Below are positions 34,496 through 45,895 of a DNA stretch of 60,000 nt, piece after piece. The first letter of the stretch is position 1; each line of letters begins with the position of its first letter. The translations under genes were made by a program, and so were the position numbers. This stretch comes from Adiantum capillus-veneris (taxonomy: Eukaryota > Streptophyta > Polypodiopsida > Polypodiales > Pteridaceae). The notes beneath the pieces were generated by a model. The model did no database searches. It worked only from the letters and a program-made list of their open reading frames with translations, and had not been told where the DNA came from. The stretch lies in NCBI GenBank assembly GCA_014529385.2, contig CM043966.1:87018087-87078086 (forward strand), written 5' to 3'.

Positions 34496-34584
34496 ACCTC
34501 CCACTTAAAGTCCAATGTGGCACTTTAAGTGTGAGAGAAGCTACTATACAAGCTAATATACAAGAGATGTAGAGAAGTGATGTA

Positions 34585-37500
34585 CTACCCTACACCTAAA
34601 TGCTTGCAAAAATGCGTGAAGCTCTCTGAGGGAAGTCCTTTTGTAAGTAGATCAGCAAGATTTTCTGTGGTGTGAACTTTGACAAGCTGAATTTGCTTAT
34701 CCTCGAGCATTTCCCTGATGAAATGATACTTCACATCCACATGCTTTGTCTTTGAGTGATAAACTGGATTGCGAGCCAGTTGTATAACACTCTGACTATC
34801 ACAATATAACACGAGCATCTCTTCTTTGATGCCCAAATCTGTTACTAGTTGATTAAGCCAAATTGATTCTTTGCATGCCTCTGATGCTGCAACATATTCA
34901 GCCTCTGTAGTAGACTGAGTAACACAATCTTGTAATCTAGAACGCCATGATACTGCTCCACCAGCCAATGTAAAGACATACCGTGACGTAGACCTTCGCT
35001 TGTCTAAGTCACCTGCATAATCTGAGTCTGTAAAACCCTTTACACTTAGCTTCTGACTCCCATAGCATATGCGCATACTCTTTGTAGCTTTCAGGTATCT
35101 CAATATTCCTTTCACTGCCTCCCAATCTTTCTTGCCTGGGTTTGACATGTATCGACTTACTACTCCCACTGCAAATGCAATGTCTGGGCGAGTAGCAATC
35201 ATTGCATACATCAAACTACCCACTGCAGATGCATATGGAATCTTATCCATTCCAGCCTATTCTTCCTCAGACACGGGACAATCTTGTTTGCTAAGTTTCA
35301 CATATGGTGGTAATGGAACACTCAATGCCTTTCCCTTCTCCATATTGAAACGTTGCAAAACCTTGTCAATATACTCTGTTTGAGATAACCAAATCAACTT
35401 CTTTGATCTATTTCTCTCAATGCGCATACCAACTATATGACTTGCCTCACCCATGTCTTTCATGTCAAACAATTTTTCCATCTTTGACTTCAAAGCTGAA
35501 ATTTCTTCCAAGTGCTTGCTAGCAATCAACATGTCATCCACATACAAAATAAAAATCAGCCAGCTGCCATCCTTAGCCTTCTTTGTATATAGACAGTGAT
35601 CAAACTCACTACGTTTGTAGCCTTGAGAAAGCATAAACTTGTGGAACTTATGGTACCATGCCCTCGCTGATTGTTTTAAGCCATAAAGACTCTTTAACAA
35701 CTGGCATACCAAATCTTCCTTGCCTTTCTCAACAAACCCTTCTGGCTGCTGCATGTAAATTTCCACATCTAAATCACCATGCAAGAACGCTGTCTTGACA
35801 TCCATTTGGTGCAACACCAAATCTAATATGGCAATCAATGCAAGAAACCATCTCAATGTAGTCATCTTGACCACCGGAGAGAAGACTTCATCAAAGTCAA
35901 TGCCTTGTTCTTGCTTAAAGCCCTTGGCAACAAGCCTTGCTTTGTACTTTGGTTGACTATCATGAGCGGTGATCTTATACCTGTAAACCCATTTACAAGG
36001 TAGAGCCTTTTTGCCATGTGGTAATTTAACTAGCTTCCATGTCTGGTTTTTATGCAGAGCTGTCATCTCTGACTACATGGCCAATTGCCAATTCCTGGAG
36101 TCCTTCATTTGCACTGCTTCCTTGTAACATGAAGGCTCATTGCAATCAGTCAACATGACCTAGTTCATAGATGGAACAAACCTATCAGGAGGTCGCGTGA
36201 TATATCCAGATCTACGAACAATAGGTGGCTCAGGCTCAGCCACAACCTGTGGTTCCAATCTATCCTGTCCTTGCTCCTCTTGAGCCCTGACATTTTGTGT
36301 TGCACGTGCAGGTCCATCTTCTTGGAAGACAACTCTTCTAATCTCCTCAACCCTCTCTGGTTTAGAATGATATTTGGATTCATTAAAGTAAACATCATTG
36401 CTACAGATAACCTTTCTGGATTCGGGATCCCAAAGTCTGTACCCCATCTCACCAGAATTACCATAGCCTAGAAAGATGCACTTTCTACTCTTTGGCTCCA
36501 ATTTGTTCCTAAATTCCTTTGGAACGTGAGTATATGCCTCACAGCCAAAGACTCTGAGATGCTTGTATGAGGGCATTTTGCCTGACCATACCATCTCTGG
36601 CACTGAATCCTTCTGCAAAACCTTACTAGGAGATCTATTTACAAGATGAACAGCTGTTGATACAGCTTCAGCCCAAAACCCATTTGGCAGCTGTGCATTA
36701 GACAGCATACTTCTGACCTTATCTTGTATGGTCCTATTCATCCTCTCAGCAACACCATTTTGAGGAGGATTGTAAGGATCAGTAAGTTCACGTTTTATAC
36801 CTTTTGAAACATACTCTCCACCATTGTCAGTGCGTAAGCATTTAAGCTTCTTGCCACTCTGATTCTCCACAAGTGTCACAAACGTTTTGAAAACACTAAA
36901 CGCTTCATCCTTGTGCTTGAGAAAGTAAACCCATACTTTCCTTGAGTAATAATCTATAAATGTCATAAAGTAAGAAGCTCCCCCTAGGGATAGGTTAGGC
37001 ATAGGTCCACACAAATCACTATGAACAAGGGCCAACTGTGTATCTCTTCTACTGCTTCTATTCTTATGTGGCTGTTGTGTTTGCTTACCATACAGACAAT
37101 GTTCACAGAATTCAAAATCATTAAATGAAAAGCCAGGCAAATAACCAGAACGAGACAAGATTTCCATTCCCTTCTTGGACATATGTCCTAACCGGCTATG
37201 CCACACAGAAACGTTTGGCTGCTCGGTTACATTGATTACATTTTTAGAGACATTTGATACATAAATCATGTAAAGTCCTCCAGACTTTACTCTATGTGCT
37301 ACTGTCATAGAACCCTTGGATATCTTCCACATGTTCTGTCCAAAAGTGGTGACGTAGCCAACATCATCAAGTAAACCTGTGTTGATCAAGCTCTTTGTAA
37401 TTGCGGGAACATGTCTCACATTCTTCAGCGTGAAAGAAGAGCCATTCTGAAACTTCAATTGAACATCTCCAACACCTAAGATCTCACATGTCTGCCCATT

Positions 37501-38538
37501 GCCTAGCCGAACATGATCTTTAGTGGTCACATAAGAGGTAAACCACTCCTTGTTTGGAGACACATGAAGTGATGCCCCTGAGTCTATAATCCAGTCACTC
37601 AGTGCATTTCCATCAGATGCTCTAAGAAGAGCTGAGTCCATTGTATTCTTCAAGAAGTAGATGTCTCCTGACACTAGACTGTCATCCTCTGCAACAGTGT
37701 TTGTCACATTTATTTCTTGAATCTTCACTGAGGACTTGTTCTTCTCACCATGGTCTTCAGCTTTCTCTTTGCCTTTTTCTACTTTCCATTCTCTGCAGTC
37801 TCTTTTCATGTGACCCTTGTTGCCACAATGGTAGCATTCTATGTCACTCTTGCCTTTAGCACTACGAGACTTGCTACGGGACTGATTCCTCTTTCCACCT
37901 TTGTACTTTTCTTTGGTCCTTCCCCTAACAACTAAGGCTGTTCCTTTTCCTTTGTCCATTGTCTTTCTATTGGTTTCTTCAGTAAGCATACTTCCTTCTA
38001 CACCTGCTATGTTCAAACCATCTGGAGGTGCATAATTACTCAAAGCTGTGCGAAAAGTGTCCCAACTTTCCGGCAATGTGATCAACAGGAACATAGCTCT
38101 AACAGTTTCATCAAGTTTGACACCTTGAGCTGACAACTGACTATAGATGGTGTTGAATTCATTCAGATGATTGGACATAGGCGTCCCTTCTTTCATCTTC
38201 AAGTCAACAAGCTTCTTAAGCCAATATACCTATGAAGCTGCACTCTGCTTCTCATAAAGATCACTCAGCTTTAACCATGCTTGATAAGACGACATCTCGT
38301 CTGCTACATTGAAGTAAACACTTTCTGCCAAAGTCAGCATACTGGTAGAAAGTGCCAATTCATCCATTTCACTCCATTCATCTTCGTCCATATCTTGTGG
38401 TTTTATCCCCTTGAGCTTTATAGGTTTTATCTGCTTCTTTTGTACCAACACGTGCCAAATTTGCTTCTTCCACAATGGGAAATTGGTTCCATCCAGCTTC
38501 TTGATATTGTAAAGAGCAGTATCCTGTGATCCAGCCAT
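34585..38538 (-). pseudogene. pol: Copia gag-pol of C2: one frame broken only by four TAG codons
   Basis: The frame of 1,318 codons runs without any net frameshift from MAGSQDTALYNIKKLDGTNF (38538) to the RNase H end. Stops are at 38230-38232, 36160-36162, 36073-36075 and 35257-35259, all TAG. Order: gag; CCHC knuckle CYHCGNKGHMKRDC; protease WIIDSGASLHVSP; integrase HSRLGHMSKKGMEIL, FCEHCLYGKQTQ, VHSDLCGPMPN, LRTDNGGEYVSK, NGVAERMNRTIQ; RT MDVKTAFLHGDL and ILYVDDMLIAS; RNase H FTDSDYAGDLDKRR and QSTTEAEYVAAS. Relative to C1 there is a short in-frame deletion in integrase between SKG and IKRELT. All catalytic residues checked are present. At the first and last stops C1 keeps CAG; it lacks alignable sequence at the middle two. 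Confidence 0.92.
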
Positions 38539-39484
38539 AGCTACGCTTCACAGTAGTTTACTTTCCTGGGAAAAATTCGGTAGAGTTTCCCCTGTAAACT
38601 AACCTCTGAACCAATATCAACCTGTCAAATGAACCAAGAAAGCTTCAGATTCTGCAAAAAAAATCCATAGTCTCCTTTGTAAAATGGATCTGGTGTACTC
38701 AAAAAACAGCTCAAAAAACCATTGTCTCTCTAACACTGTAAGCTGTGGGTAAACTTGTCCTGCACCTGTACTATCTCTCACTGTCCTGTCACTGTCCTGT
38801 AAGCATAGACTGCGACAATGCCTCAATGGCAGTAAAGCAAAGATGCAATCCCAACTGTCTAACTCACAGTCAATACATCCTAGCTGCCTATCTAAGGGTG
38901 CTCGAGGGATCGCTCCAAGACCTGTATCACCGAAAGGATCTCAACATTCGAGAATCCCCCAGCTCAATAAAACCTCACTTGACCCTCAACAAAGGCTGCA
39001 GTAAATCTGACAGTACATAGACTTCCCACAAAGTCATACATCCACAAATTTCCCAATGTATGCTGTAACCGTTGCGGCGGTTGTTTGCTACGTGAATCAC
39101 AGCCAGCAAACCCTCAAGAGACATACATCATCTCTGACAATACATCCCATGTGGAAGTACCTGCAATGTCAGGATGAAATATGTAATATCAAGCAGCAAA
39201 CACAAGCTACCTGATGAACTAGTGGATGTCGCCTACAGTCTGTGTGTAGGTGCGCCCGTGTCGTATGTGACACGCCTCCAAGAACTGTGAGTTGTCCTTT
39301 GTTGTGTAGACAGCCACAAATTAGGACTCTGGAAGTGTAAATATCCTCAGCACTTGCAGTCGTAGGCCGAAACCCCAAATTTGCAAAGTCAGATCTGCAC
39401 CCGCCGAGACCACGTAGTCGAAAATGGCCTGAGCAGAACTTTGTCGAAGCCGAACGGTGGCCAAGATGACCTCAGAATGACAGA

Positions 39485-40027
39485 GAAGAGCAGTTGTTGA
39501 GAAAATTTGATAATCAAAGTGGCATTGCTGATGCTTATAAGGCCTTGGAGTTGGTCAACAAGATTGTGGGATAGGGACAGATGAATTACAATGTTCTCCA
39601 AAGGGAAAATTTTCAGTTTTTACAGGGTAAGGTTTTTGAATTGTAGAAGATATCAAAGAGATCAAAGGAGGATACAAAACTAATTGAGGATCTAGAAGAG
39701 TGCATTCAAGGTTTAAATTCAGATTTGGAGAAGGCAAAGGAGAGTGCTATCTTCTACAAATTTCACTTGGATAGAAGACACAATATGGCAGAAGAGCTTA
39801 AAGGATGGAAGGAAAAGTGGGATGCCAGCATGTCTGATCAAATGGAGTTACTGTAGTATAACTAATCCAATATTCAGTTAGAAAACAATATTCTTCTAAG
39901 CAGAGTTCAAGCATGTAAGAAATTGGAAAGCAAATTGAGAGATATGTCACAAGATGACCTTGATTTGGATGGCTGGTATGTGTCAAGCCAAGATGTGGAT
40001 GTTTTAAAGTTTGAAATCAAATGTTGA
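39485..40027 (+). pseudogene. Coiled-coil ORF fragment with four stops, right of C2
   Basis: Starting EEQLLRKFDNQSGIADAYKA, the frame is a long Glu/Lys/Leu heptad protein (LIEDLEECIQGLNSDLEKAK) about 180 codons long. It is interrupted by TAG at 39572, 39644 and 39854 and TAA at 39863, without frameshifts, and ends TGA at 40025. Each stop could derive from CAG or CAA by one C-to-T change. It may be the continuation of element E after its integrase. I cannot name the protein. Confidence 0.5.
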
Positions 40028-40350
40028 AGGTGATGACCTTTACTTTGGTAATCGTCTTTGTATTCCAAATCAAGCTGAAATCAAACTTCAGATATTACAA
40101 GAAGCTAATTATATACCTATAGCAGGACATCCAAGATACATTAATACTTACTCTATTGTAAGAAAGAGTTTCTTTTAGCCAGGACTAAAGCGCGATGCGT
40201 TGAACTATGTTACAAGATGTTTAACATGTCAACATGCATATTAAAGCTGAACGAATTCGATATCCCGGTAAGCTTCAACCTATTGATGTACCACAAATGA
40301 AGTGGGAATGCACATATATGGATTTTATTATAGGACTTCCTACATCTAAC
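40023..40350 (+). pseudogene. pol: Ty3 integrase fragment (chromovirus-like)
   Basis: LQILQEANYIPIAGHPRYIN and NYVTRCLTCQH form the HHCC zinc-binding domain. A TAG at 40176 stands where Trp is usual (FFWPG). After a frameshift near 40241, RYPGKLQPIDVPQMKWECTY and MDFIIGLPTS give the start of the catalytic core with its first Asp. The match ends near 40350. This is a lineage different from B, E and G. Confidence 0.75.
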
Positions 40351-40435
40351 TCCCGATCTCCTGGCAGTTGGTCTTGTTCCAAGTCCTTCAAACCAGTATG
40401 TTGGAAATAGTGACTCATGTAGCCCTGGACTAGCT

Positions 40436-41170
40436 TTAGTGTCCCGGTTTTCTTTGTGATGAGGTGGTTTCTGGTTTCTTAACATTACTCTCTGAAGATC
40501 TCTCACGGTGTTCATCTCTTGGAATAGTTTTTGGTCCTTGTCTCAATATCCAATCCCTTATAGAATACCCTTGGTATTTGGTTTGTTCTACCTCCTCAGG
40601 AGTCATCATAACGAAGTTGTTGTTATAACAATCCCTAAACAGGTAGGTTGGTAGATTTGCTGATCCCTTATCTTTGATCTTGAAGATATAGATGATCTTC
40701 ATGGGTGTTAGTTGTCCTGATTTGGCATGCAAAGTCCACAGAAGATCTTTTACATTTCTATCCTCCCAACAATAGACTCCGATCCTAGGATTATCCGTAC
40801 TAAGCCGTTTCAAAGGCTTCAAATCAACTTGATCGTATCCCTCGAATTCTAAAGTTGGTGGTCCTTCTTTTGCTGCCATATCTGAAATTATGGTGTTGAC
40901 TTCTAACCCCCATTTGTCTATCGCGTCACGGTTTTTGACTTGTAAATACTGAGTTACGTTTCTATCCATGTACGTTCTTCCTTGTTTGTTTGCCTTGATC
41001 TCTTCTTCGAACTCAGTACCATGGTCATCAATGCAAATAGCATACTCTTCGTTAGGATCCAGGTAAACCTGAGCTCTATGGTGATTAGTCTTATAAAATG
41101 AGAGTATATGCTTATAGCGCATTGTCATTCCAGCTTTTGAGTGAGTCGAATAAGAAGACATTTCAATCAT
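40436..41170 (-). CDS. Unrecognised intact 244-aa ORF
   Basis: From the ATG at 41170 (MIEMSSYSTHSKAGMTMRY) to TAA, with no stops. The frame is open slightly further upstream from a non-ATG codon. The protein looks like a folded globular domain: TNHHRAQVYLDPNEEYAICI, NRDAIDKWGLEVNTIISDMA, LKRLSTDNPRIGVYCWEDRN, MKIIYIFKIKDKGSANLPTY. It ends in a hydrophilic tail with RDEHRERSSESNVKKPETTS. No zinc knuckle, protease, polymerase or membrane segment is visible and I recognise no family. Upstream on the same strand is a consensus splice donor (41338) and a pyrimidine-rich TCTCAG just before the ATG, as if a noncoding first exon precedes it. Its neighbours are an integrase fragment and AT-rich repeats. 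It could be an extra ORF of a retroelement, or captured host coding sequence. Confidence 0.5.
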   Translation of the reverse strand: MIEMSSYSTHSKAGMTMRYKHILSFYKTNHHRAQVYLDPNEEYAICIDDHGTEFEEEIKANKQGRTYMDRNVTQYLQVKNRDAIDKWGLEVNTIISDMAAKEGPPTLEFEGYDQVDLKPLKRLSTDNPRIGVYCWEDRNVKDLLWTLHAKSGQLTPMKIIYIFKIKDKGSANLPTYLFRDCYNNNFVMMTPEEVEQTKYQGYSIRDWILRQGPKTIPRDEHRERSSESNVKKPETTSSQRKPGH

Positions 41171-41332
41171 AAAAAGTGTCTGAGACTTCTTCAAGAATAG
41201 TGTGCAAGGAATTGCCTTGATTTACGCTTTTTCGATGTATACTTTACTGGAGATTTCTCCAAATATACCTTAATTTCCTAGTACACAACCAGATCTAAGG
41301 TTCATAAAGACTTGTGATGCCCTGGATAGAGT

Positions 41333-41342
41333 ACTTACCTTT
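41333..41342 (-). promoter_or_regulatory. Splice-donor-like site upstream of the 244-aa ORF
   Basis: The minus strand reads AAAG/GTAAGT with the GT at 41338-41337, an excellent plant 5' splice site. A candidate acceptor, TTGAAGAAGTCTCAG, ends about 10 bases before the ATG at 41170. The resulting intron would be about 160 bases and AT-rich. Confidence 0.35.
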
Positions 41343-41849
41343 GGATTGACTTGTTGTCAATTTCTTCCAAAAAACTTCACTTGATTGCAACTTCTACCAA
41401 GCTGCTGATTCCTTGTCTTCAACCTGATTCCTGTATCAATTTTGATCAAGTTAGCTATTCTTTTACAAAAGAATGTAATTTTTGCTAACTATTGTGATTG
41501 GTCTATGTGTATCACTTTAATTCGAGCTATTTTAGCTAGCAATTGAGATTTTTAGACTCGACTTTGGCAAAAAATCAAAGGATTAACATGCAACCTGGAA
41601 ACTGAGTGAACATGTACCAATTTGGACCCGATTGGACACAAAACTGCCCGGTGGCTTTGTATTATGTTGGTCTAGCACTGTACAAGTTCAAAAGTAAAAA
41701 ATGGTGGCTCTGTGTAGCAGTAGTAAATAATCACGATTATTTACTTTTGTCAGTTTTTTGCACTTTTTGGCTTGGTTTTCCAAGTATACAACTTGTTAAA
41801 GTTCTTGGACAAGTTTCACTAAGTTTGGATAAAATCTGTTCAAGTTTAT
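41343..41849. other. AT-rich host sequence of the copia D insertion
   Basis: No gene seen. Contains the first copy of a 22-bp inverted repeat (41723-41744). It ends in TTTAT (41845-41849), the target duplication of copia D. Confidence 0.6.
41723..41744. repeat. Inverted repeat GTAAATAATC/GATTATTTAC, first copy
   Basis: Ten-base arms around a 2-base centre. The second copy, a perfect 22-bp palindrome, is at 47166-47187 on the other side of copia D, followed by loosely similar sequence. Confidence 0.8.
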
Positions 41850-42063
41850 TGTTACCATATACATGTGGTAGTGATGTGTGTGAACACACTAGGACCGTTG
41901 GGGCATTTTTCCCCTCTTTAGGAGGTTTTTTCCCCCGTGCATTGTATATACGCCCATCACTCTATGGCTATTTATCTTTCCATTGCACACTAAGTAAAAC
42001 ACTCTCTATTGTGTGCCTTGAGCTTCAAGCTGTGCGTGTTTCTCTGCAACCTTAATTCCAACA
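41850..42063 (+). repeat. 5' LTR of copia D
   Basis: Begins TGTTACCATATACATG and ends AATTCCAACA. Confidence 0.93.
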
Positions 42064-42065
42064 AT

Positions 42066-42077
42066 TGGTATCAGAGC
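42066..42077 (+). promoter_or_regulatory. tRNA-iMet primer site of copia D
   Basis: TGGTATCAGAGC, two bases after the LTR. Confidence 0.93.
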
Positions 42078-42425
42078 AGGTTGCGTCCTCCCGAGCTTAG
42101 TCGCCAGCTTCTCCAGTACACGCCTGCTCACTTTCTCCGATTTCCGTGAGCTTCGTCAAGTGTTCGCAGGTCGACAAATATTTCGGGAGTGCTCAAAGAG
42201 CTTGGTCTACTCAGATTTTTTATTTGGGCTCATTTCGGCCTCCGTTTCCACTACAGGCAGTACTGCACATGCTATTTTGTCATTTTGTACAGAGTTTTTG
42301 TCAGTGCCGTTTTCTGCATAACAGGTGCCTTGTAGTCTTCTACGGTTTGTGCTATATAGCACGTGTTGTTCCCGCTTCGTTTCTCCTATTTTCGGGCAGT
42401 TTTCACATCAAGTGCAGCATTTACC

Positions 42426-43470
42426 ATGGTTGACAACAACAACACAGATGTCTTCAAGATGTTTGCTGCTGCTGAGGACAGGTTGGATGGGGACAACTAC
42501 CCTATGTGGGCTTATATGATGCAACATGTTCTTGTGTCAAAGGGTGTCTGGAACATTGTGTAGGGCATTGATGTACGTTCTGGTTCTGAGGATCTAGGCG
42601 ATGTTGAGGATGTTACAGGTCTTGCTGCAAGGATTGCTGCTGTTAGAGTTGTTTTGCCTACGGTAGAACAAGCTCGTTGGGATGTAAAGGATGCGTAGGC
42701 TCATGCATTGATTGCGTTGTCTGTGAAGCTCACCATTGTTACTCACATCCGTTCAACAAAATCTGCAAAACAGGCTTGGGATATTCTAGCAAGTCTTTAT
42801 CCAAGCTGCAATGAGGCCAAAATTGCTTTGGTGCGTAAAGAGCTGGAGTCGAAGATTATGCATGAGGAAGATGATATGGACACTTTCCTTGCTAGTGTCA
42901 AGGATATCAATGAGAAACTTATTTCTACAGGTGAAGTCATTTCAGACAAATCCCTTGTGCAGATTGTTCTTGATGCCTTACCAGATTCCTACCAGACTTT
43001 TGCTAGTACTTGGAGACTGATGACCCAAGGAAATCCTGAAGTTGTCAAGTTTGATGCATTATGCACATTGTTGTTGCAAGAGTCACTTTCTAGAAAAAAT
43101 AGGACTAGGCAGCGTGCAGTTGAACAAGCTTTTATTGCTTCTCAAAGAAAGGGTGGTTACAGTAATCAAGCCACTTCTTATGGTTTTGCTGCGAGTGGCA
43201 AAAATTCTGTTCCTAATGCTTCTGCTGGCAGCAATTCGTCTGGAAATTCTGGTGATAAGGGCAAAAAGAAGATGCGTTGCCATTATTGTAAAGCTAATGA
43301 TCACTTGATCAAGTTGTGTCCTAAGTTGAAGGCCAAAGAGGCTAAGAAGAAAGAGGGTGGTTCCACTGCAAATGCTGGTTCCACTACAAATGCAGCCATT
43401 GTTGAGTTTTCTGTGAAAGGAGATTGTGTTGCTGATGTTGATGCAGAATGGGCTTTTAGCGCAGACTGTA
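42426..43470 (+). pseudogene. gag: Copia gag (element D)
   Basis: Starts MVDNNNTDVFKMFAAAEDRL. Two early TAG codons (near 42561 and 42696) stand where CAG would continue the frame. Then a long frame from 42708 has HIRSTKSAKQAWDILASLYP, DTFLASVKDINEKLISTGEV and LDALPDSYQTF, and the CCHC knuckle CHYCKANDHLIKLC at about 43279-43320. It would package element RNA into particles. The gag-protease frame continues open to 43934. Confidence 0.88.
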
Positions 43471-43934
43471 CTTACAATCCTGTTGTCCATGATGCATGTT
43501 TGTCAGTTGCTGCAGATTCACATGTGTGGTATTTTGACAATGGTGCTACAAATCACATTACCTCACATCGTGAATTGTTCACCTCTCTCGAGTCTGTCCC
43601 TCATGGGAATTCTGTCACTTGCGCCAACAATGCCTCTTATCCAGTTCAGGGAGTTGGAAAGATTGTGCTTACTGCTGCTAATGGCAGTTCTTTCACACTT
43701 GTTGATGCACTTTATGTACCTGGCATCAAGAAGAATCTCTTGTCTGTATCTGCACTTGCTAGACTTGGTCTTGTAGTCAAATTTGTGGATGACACATGTA
43801 CAGTTCATGATTTTAGTTTTGGTGATGAAATTGTTGCATCTGGGCTTTTGTGCCGTGGGTTGTATAAGCTCACTTTGTATGACAAGTGTGGACAAAATTT
43901 TGCAAATGCAGTTGCAGATTCAAGGGCTATTTAA
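43471..43934 (+). pseudogene. pol: Copia protease (element D)
   Basis: WYFDNGATNHITSHRELFTS holds the active site; the triad usually D-S/T-G reads D-N-G. The rest, VQGVGKIVLTAANGSSFTLV and YVPGIKKNLLSVSALARLGL, is typical copia protease. The frame ends at a TAA (43932) before the integrase zinc domain. Confidence 0.85.
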
Positions 43935-44870
43935 TATGCAAAACTTTGGCATGCACGTTTTGGTCATTTGAATTTTGCCAGTTTGCTGCGTTTGCAGAAA
44001 TCTGATATAGTTGCTTCTTTGCCGCCTCTTGAAGCACCTGTCAAACATGTTTGTGAAGGCTGTACTTTGGGTAAAATGCAGCGTTATAAGTTTCCAAAGG
44101 ATAGTTCAGTTCGGGCCACATGCAGGTTGCAGCTTGTGCATAGTGATATTTGTGGGCCTGTGCAAACTCCATCCTTGGGCAATTCCCTGTACTTCGTGAC
44201 TTTCATTGATGATTACTCTAGGCATGCATGAGTATTTCTTCTTAAAGCGAAGTCCGAAGTTTTTATGTGCTTCAAAAAATTTCTGGCTATGGCTGAAAAT
44301 GTCTCAAAATGTACTATGGGTACCCTCCGTTCCGATCGAGGGGGGGAGTATATGTCTCATGAATTTAATACATTTCTGGGTCGTGGGGTAAAACACCAAT
44401 GTACTGTGCCTTATACACCTCAACAACATGGTGTTGCTGAGAGAAAAAACAGGTCACTTACGGAAATGGCACGATGTATGGTCAAAAGTCAAGCTTTGCC
44501 GCATTCTTTTTGGCTCGAGGCCATCATGTGTGCCACTTGTGTACTAAACTGGTGTCCTACGAAAGCTTTGCAGTCTATTCCTCCATATAAAGCATGGCAT
44601 GATAGAAAGCCTTCTATTGAGCACATGCGTGTTTTTGGTTGTTTGGGCATATGCTTTGGTGCCACAAGTGCAGCGCACAAAATTGGATGATAAGGCTGTC
44701 AAATGTATTTTTGTTGGTTATAGTGTTGAAAGCAAAGGTTACAGGTTATATCATCCGCAAACAAAGCGTATTCTGGTTTCACGGGATGTAGTGTTTGTGG
44801 AAGATTCTATTCAAGCCTTGCTGCATGTACTAGAGACAGTAATGTAAGCTCACAGGACATTTATGACACT
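43935..44870 (+). pseudogene. pol: Copia integrase (element D)
   Basis: HARFGHLNFASLLRLQKS and VCEGCTLGKMQRYKFP give the zinc domain; LVHSDICGPVQT the first Asp; LRSDRGGEYMSHEF the second; PYTPQQHGVAERKNRSLTEM the Glu. A TGA near 44229 sits where Trp is normal (RHAWV). A one-base insertion near 44648 shifts the frame before VKCIFVGYSVESKGYRLYHP. Confidence 0.87.
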
Positions 44871-45895
44871 TTGTTGCCTCTTTTTAGTGGTGGAAATACG
44901 AATGTAAGTTTCAATGAGGCAAATGTACAGCCTATGGGGGTTTCTGAAAATGTTACAGATCAGCCTATTATTGATGCAGATGTACATGATGTACTTGATG
45001 AGGAAAGGGCTGAAAATGAGCAGGCTAGAGGTATGCCAAAATGGCTGGTGCACACTTTGTGCGACACTAAATTGGATGCACCTTTGTCTAGTCGTACTCG
45101 TTCAGGCTCTTGTTATGCATCTTATGCATCAGATTGTTATGCTTGGGCTGTGTCTAGTTTACATGATGTTGAGGAGCCTCTGTCTTTTGATGAAGCACAA
45201 AATTCAGAAAATTGGATGGCTGCCATGCAATCAGAATATGATGCACTTATAGAAAATGATTCTGTGATTTGCCTCCTGGCAAAACGGCCATTGGTACGAA
45301 GTGGGTTTACAAGTTGAAACGCAAGCCGGATGGTGAGATCGATTGCCATAAGGCTACACTTGTTGCAAAGGGTTATGCACAACAAAAAGGCATAGATTAT
45401 GAAGAGACTTTTGCTCCCACTTGTCGTATGACTACTGTGCATTTTCTATGTGCATTGGAAACTCATTTTGGTTGGGATGTACATCAATCAGACATTGTTA
45501 CTGCTTTCTTGAATGGTGACATATTTGAGGAAGTTTATGTAATGCAGCCTCGTGGTTTTGTCATAAAAGGACAAGAGGACAGAGTGTGCAAATGTAAGAA
45601 GGCTTTGTATGGGTTGAAGCAATCTCCTCGTGCTTGGTATGAGAAAGCTGACACTCATTTTGTTAAATGAGGCTTTCGTAACACTCCAATAGAAAGCACA
45701 TTGTATGTAAAGCACGAGGGTGATGTACTTCTCATTGTGGTTCTTTATGTTGATGATTTGCTAATCACTGGACCAAATGAGAGCCATATTGCTGAATTTA
45801 AGGCTGATTTGAATGCTACTTTCAAGATGAAAGATTTGGGGCTGTTGCATCATTACTTGGGTATACAGTTTAAGTAGTGTGATGGTGGTATTGCC
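44871..45895 (+). pseudogene. pol: Copia reverse transcriptase (element D)
   Basis: The linker 44871-45260 precedes GKTAIGTKWVYKLKRKPDGE, VAKGYAQQKGIDYEETFAPT, DVHQSDIVTAFLNGDIFEEV, CKKALYGLKQSPRAWYEKAD and the catalytic VVLYVDDLLITGPN (YVDD intact). Breaks: frameshift near 45270, TGA at 45668, TAG near 45875. Confidence 0.88.

Larger units (their letters stand above)
34304..39480 (-). mobile_element. Ty1/copia element C2, sister of C1, 5' end lost
   Basis: Keeps one 192-bp LTR (34304-34495), the polypurine tract and all of gag-pol, with the same order as C1. Similarity to the C1 leader stops at about 39480, so roughly 85 bp of leader, the primer site and the 5' LTR are missing. Without the second LTR no target duplication can be checked. 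The gag-pol frame is otherwise better preserved than in C1. Confidence 0.9.

Noticed and set aside
34585-38538. RNA editing (U-to-C, as in fern and hornwort organelles) restoring the TAG/TAA/TGA codons
   Set aside because: These are nuclear retroelements; such editing is known for organelle transcripts only. Cytosine deamination explains the stops more simply.
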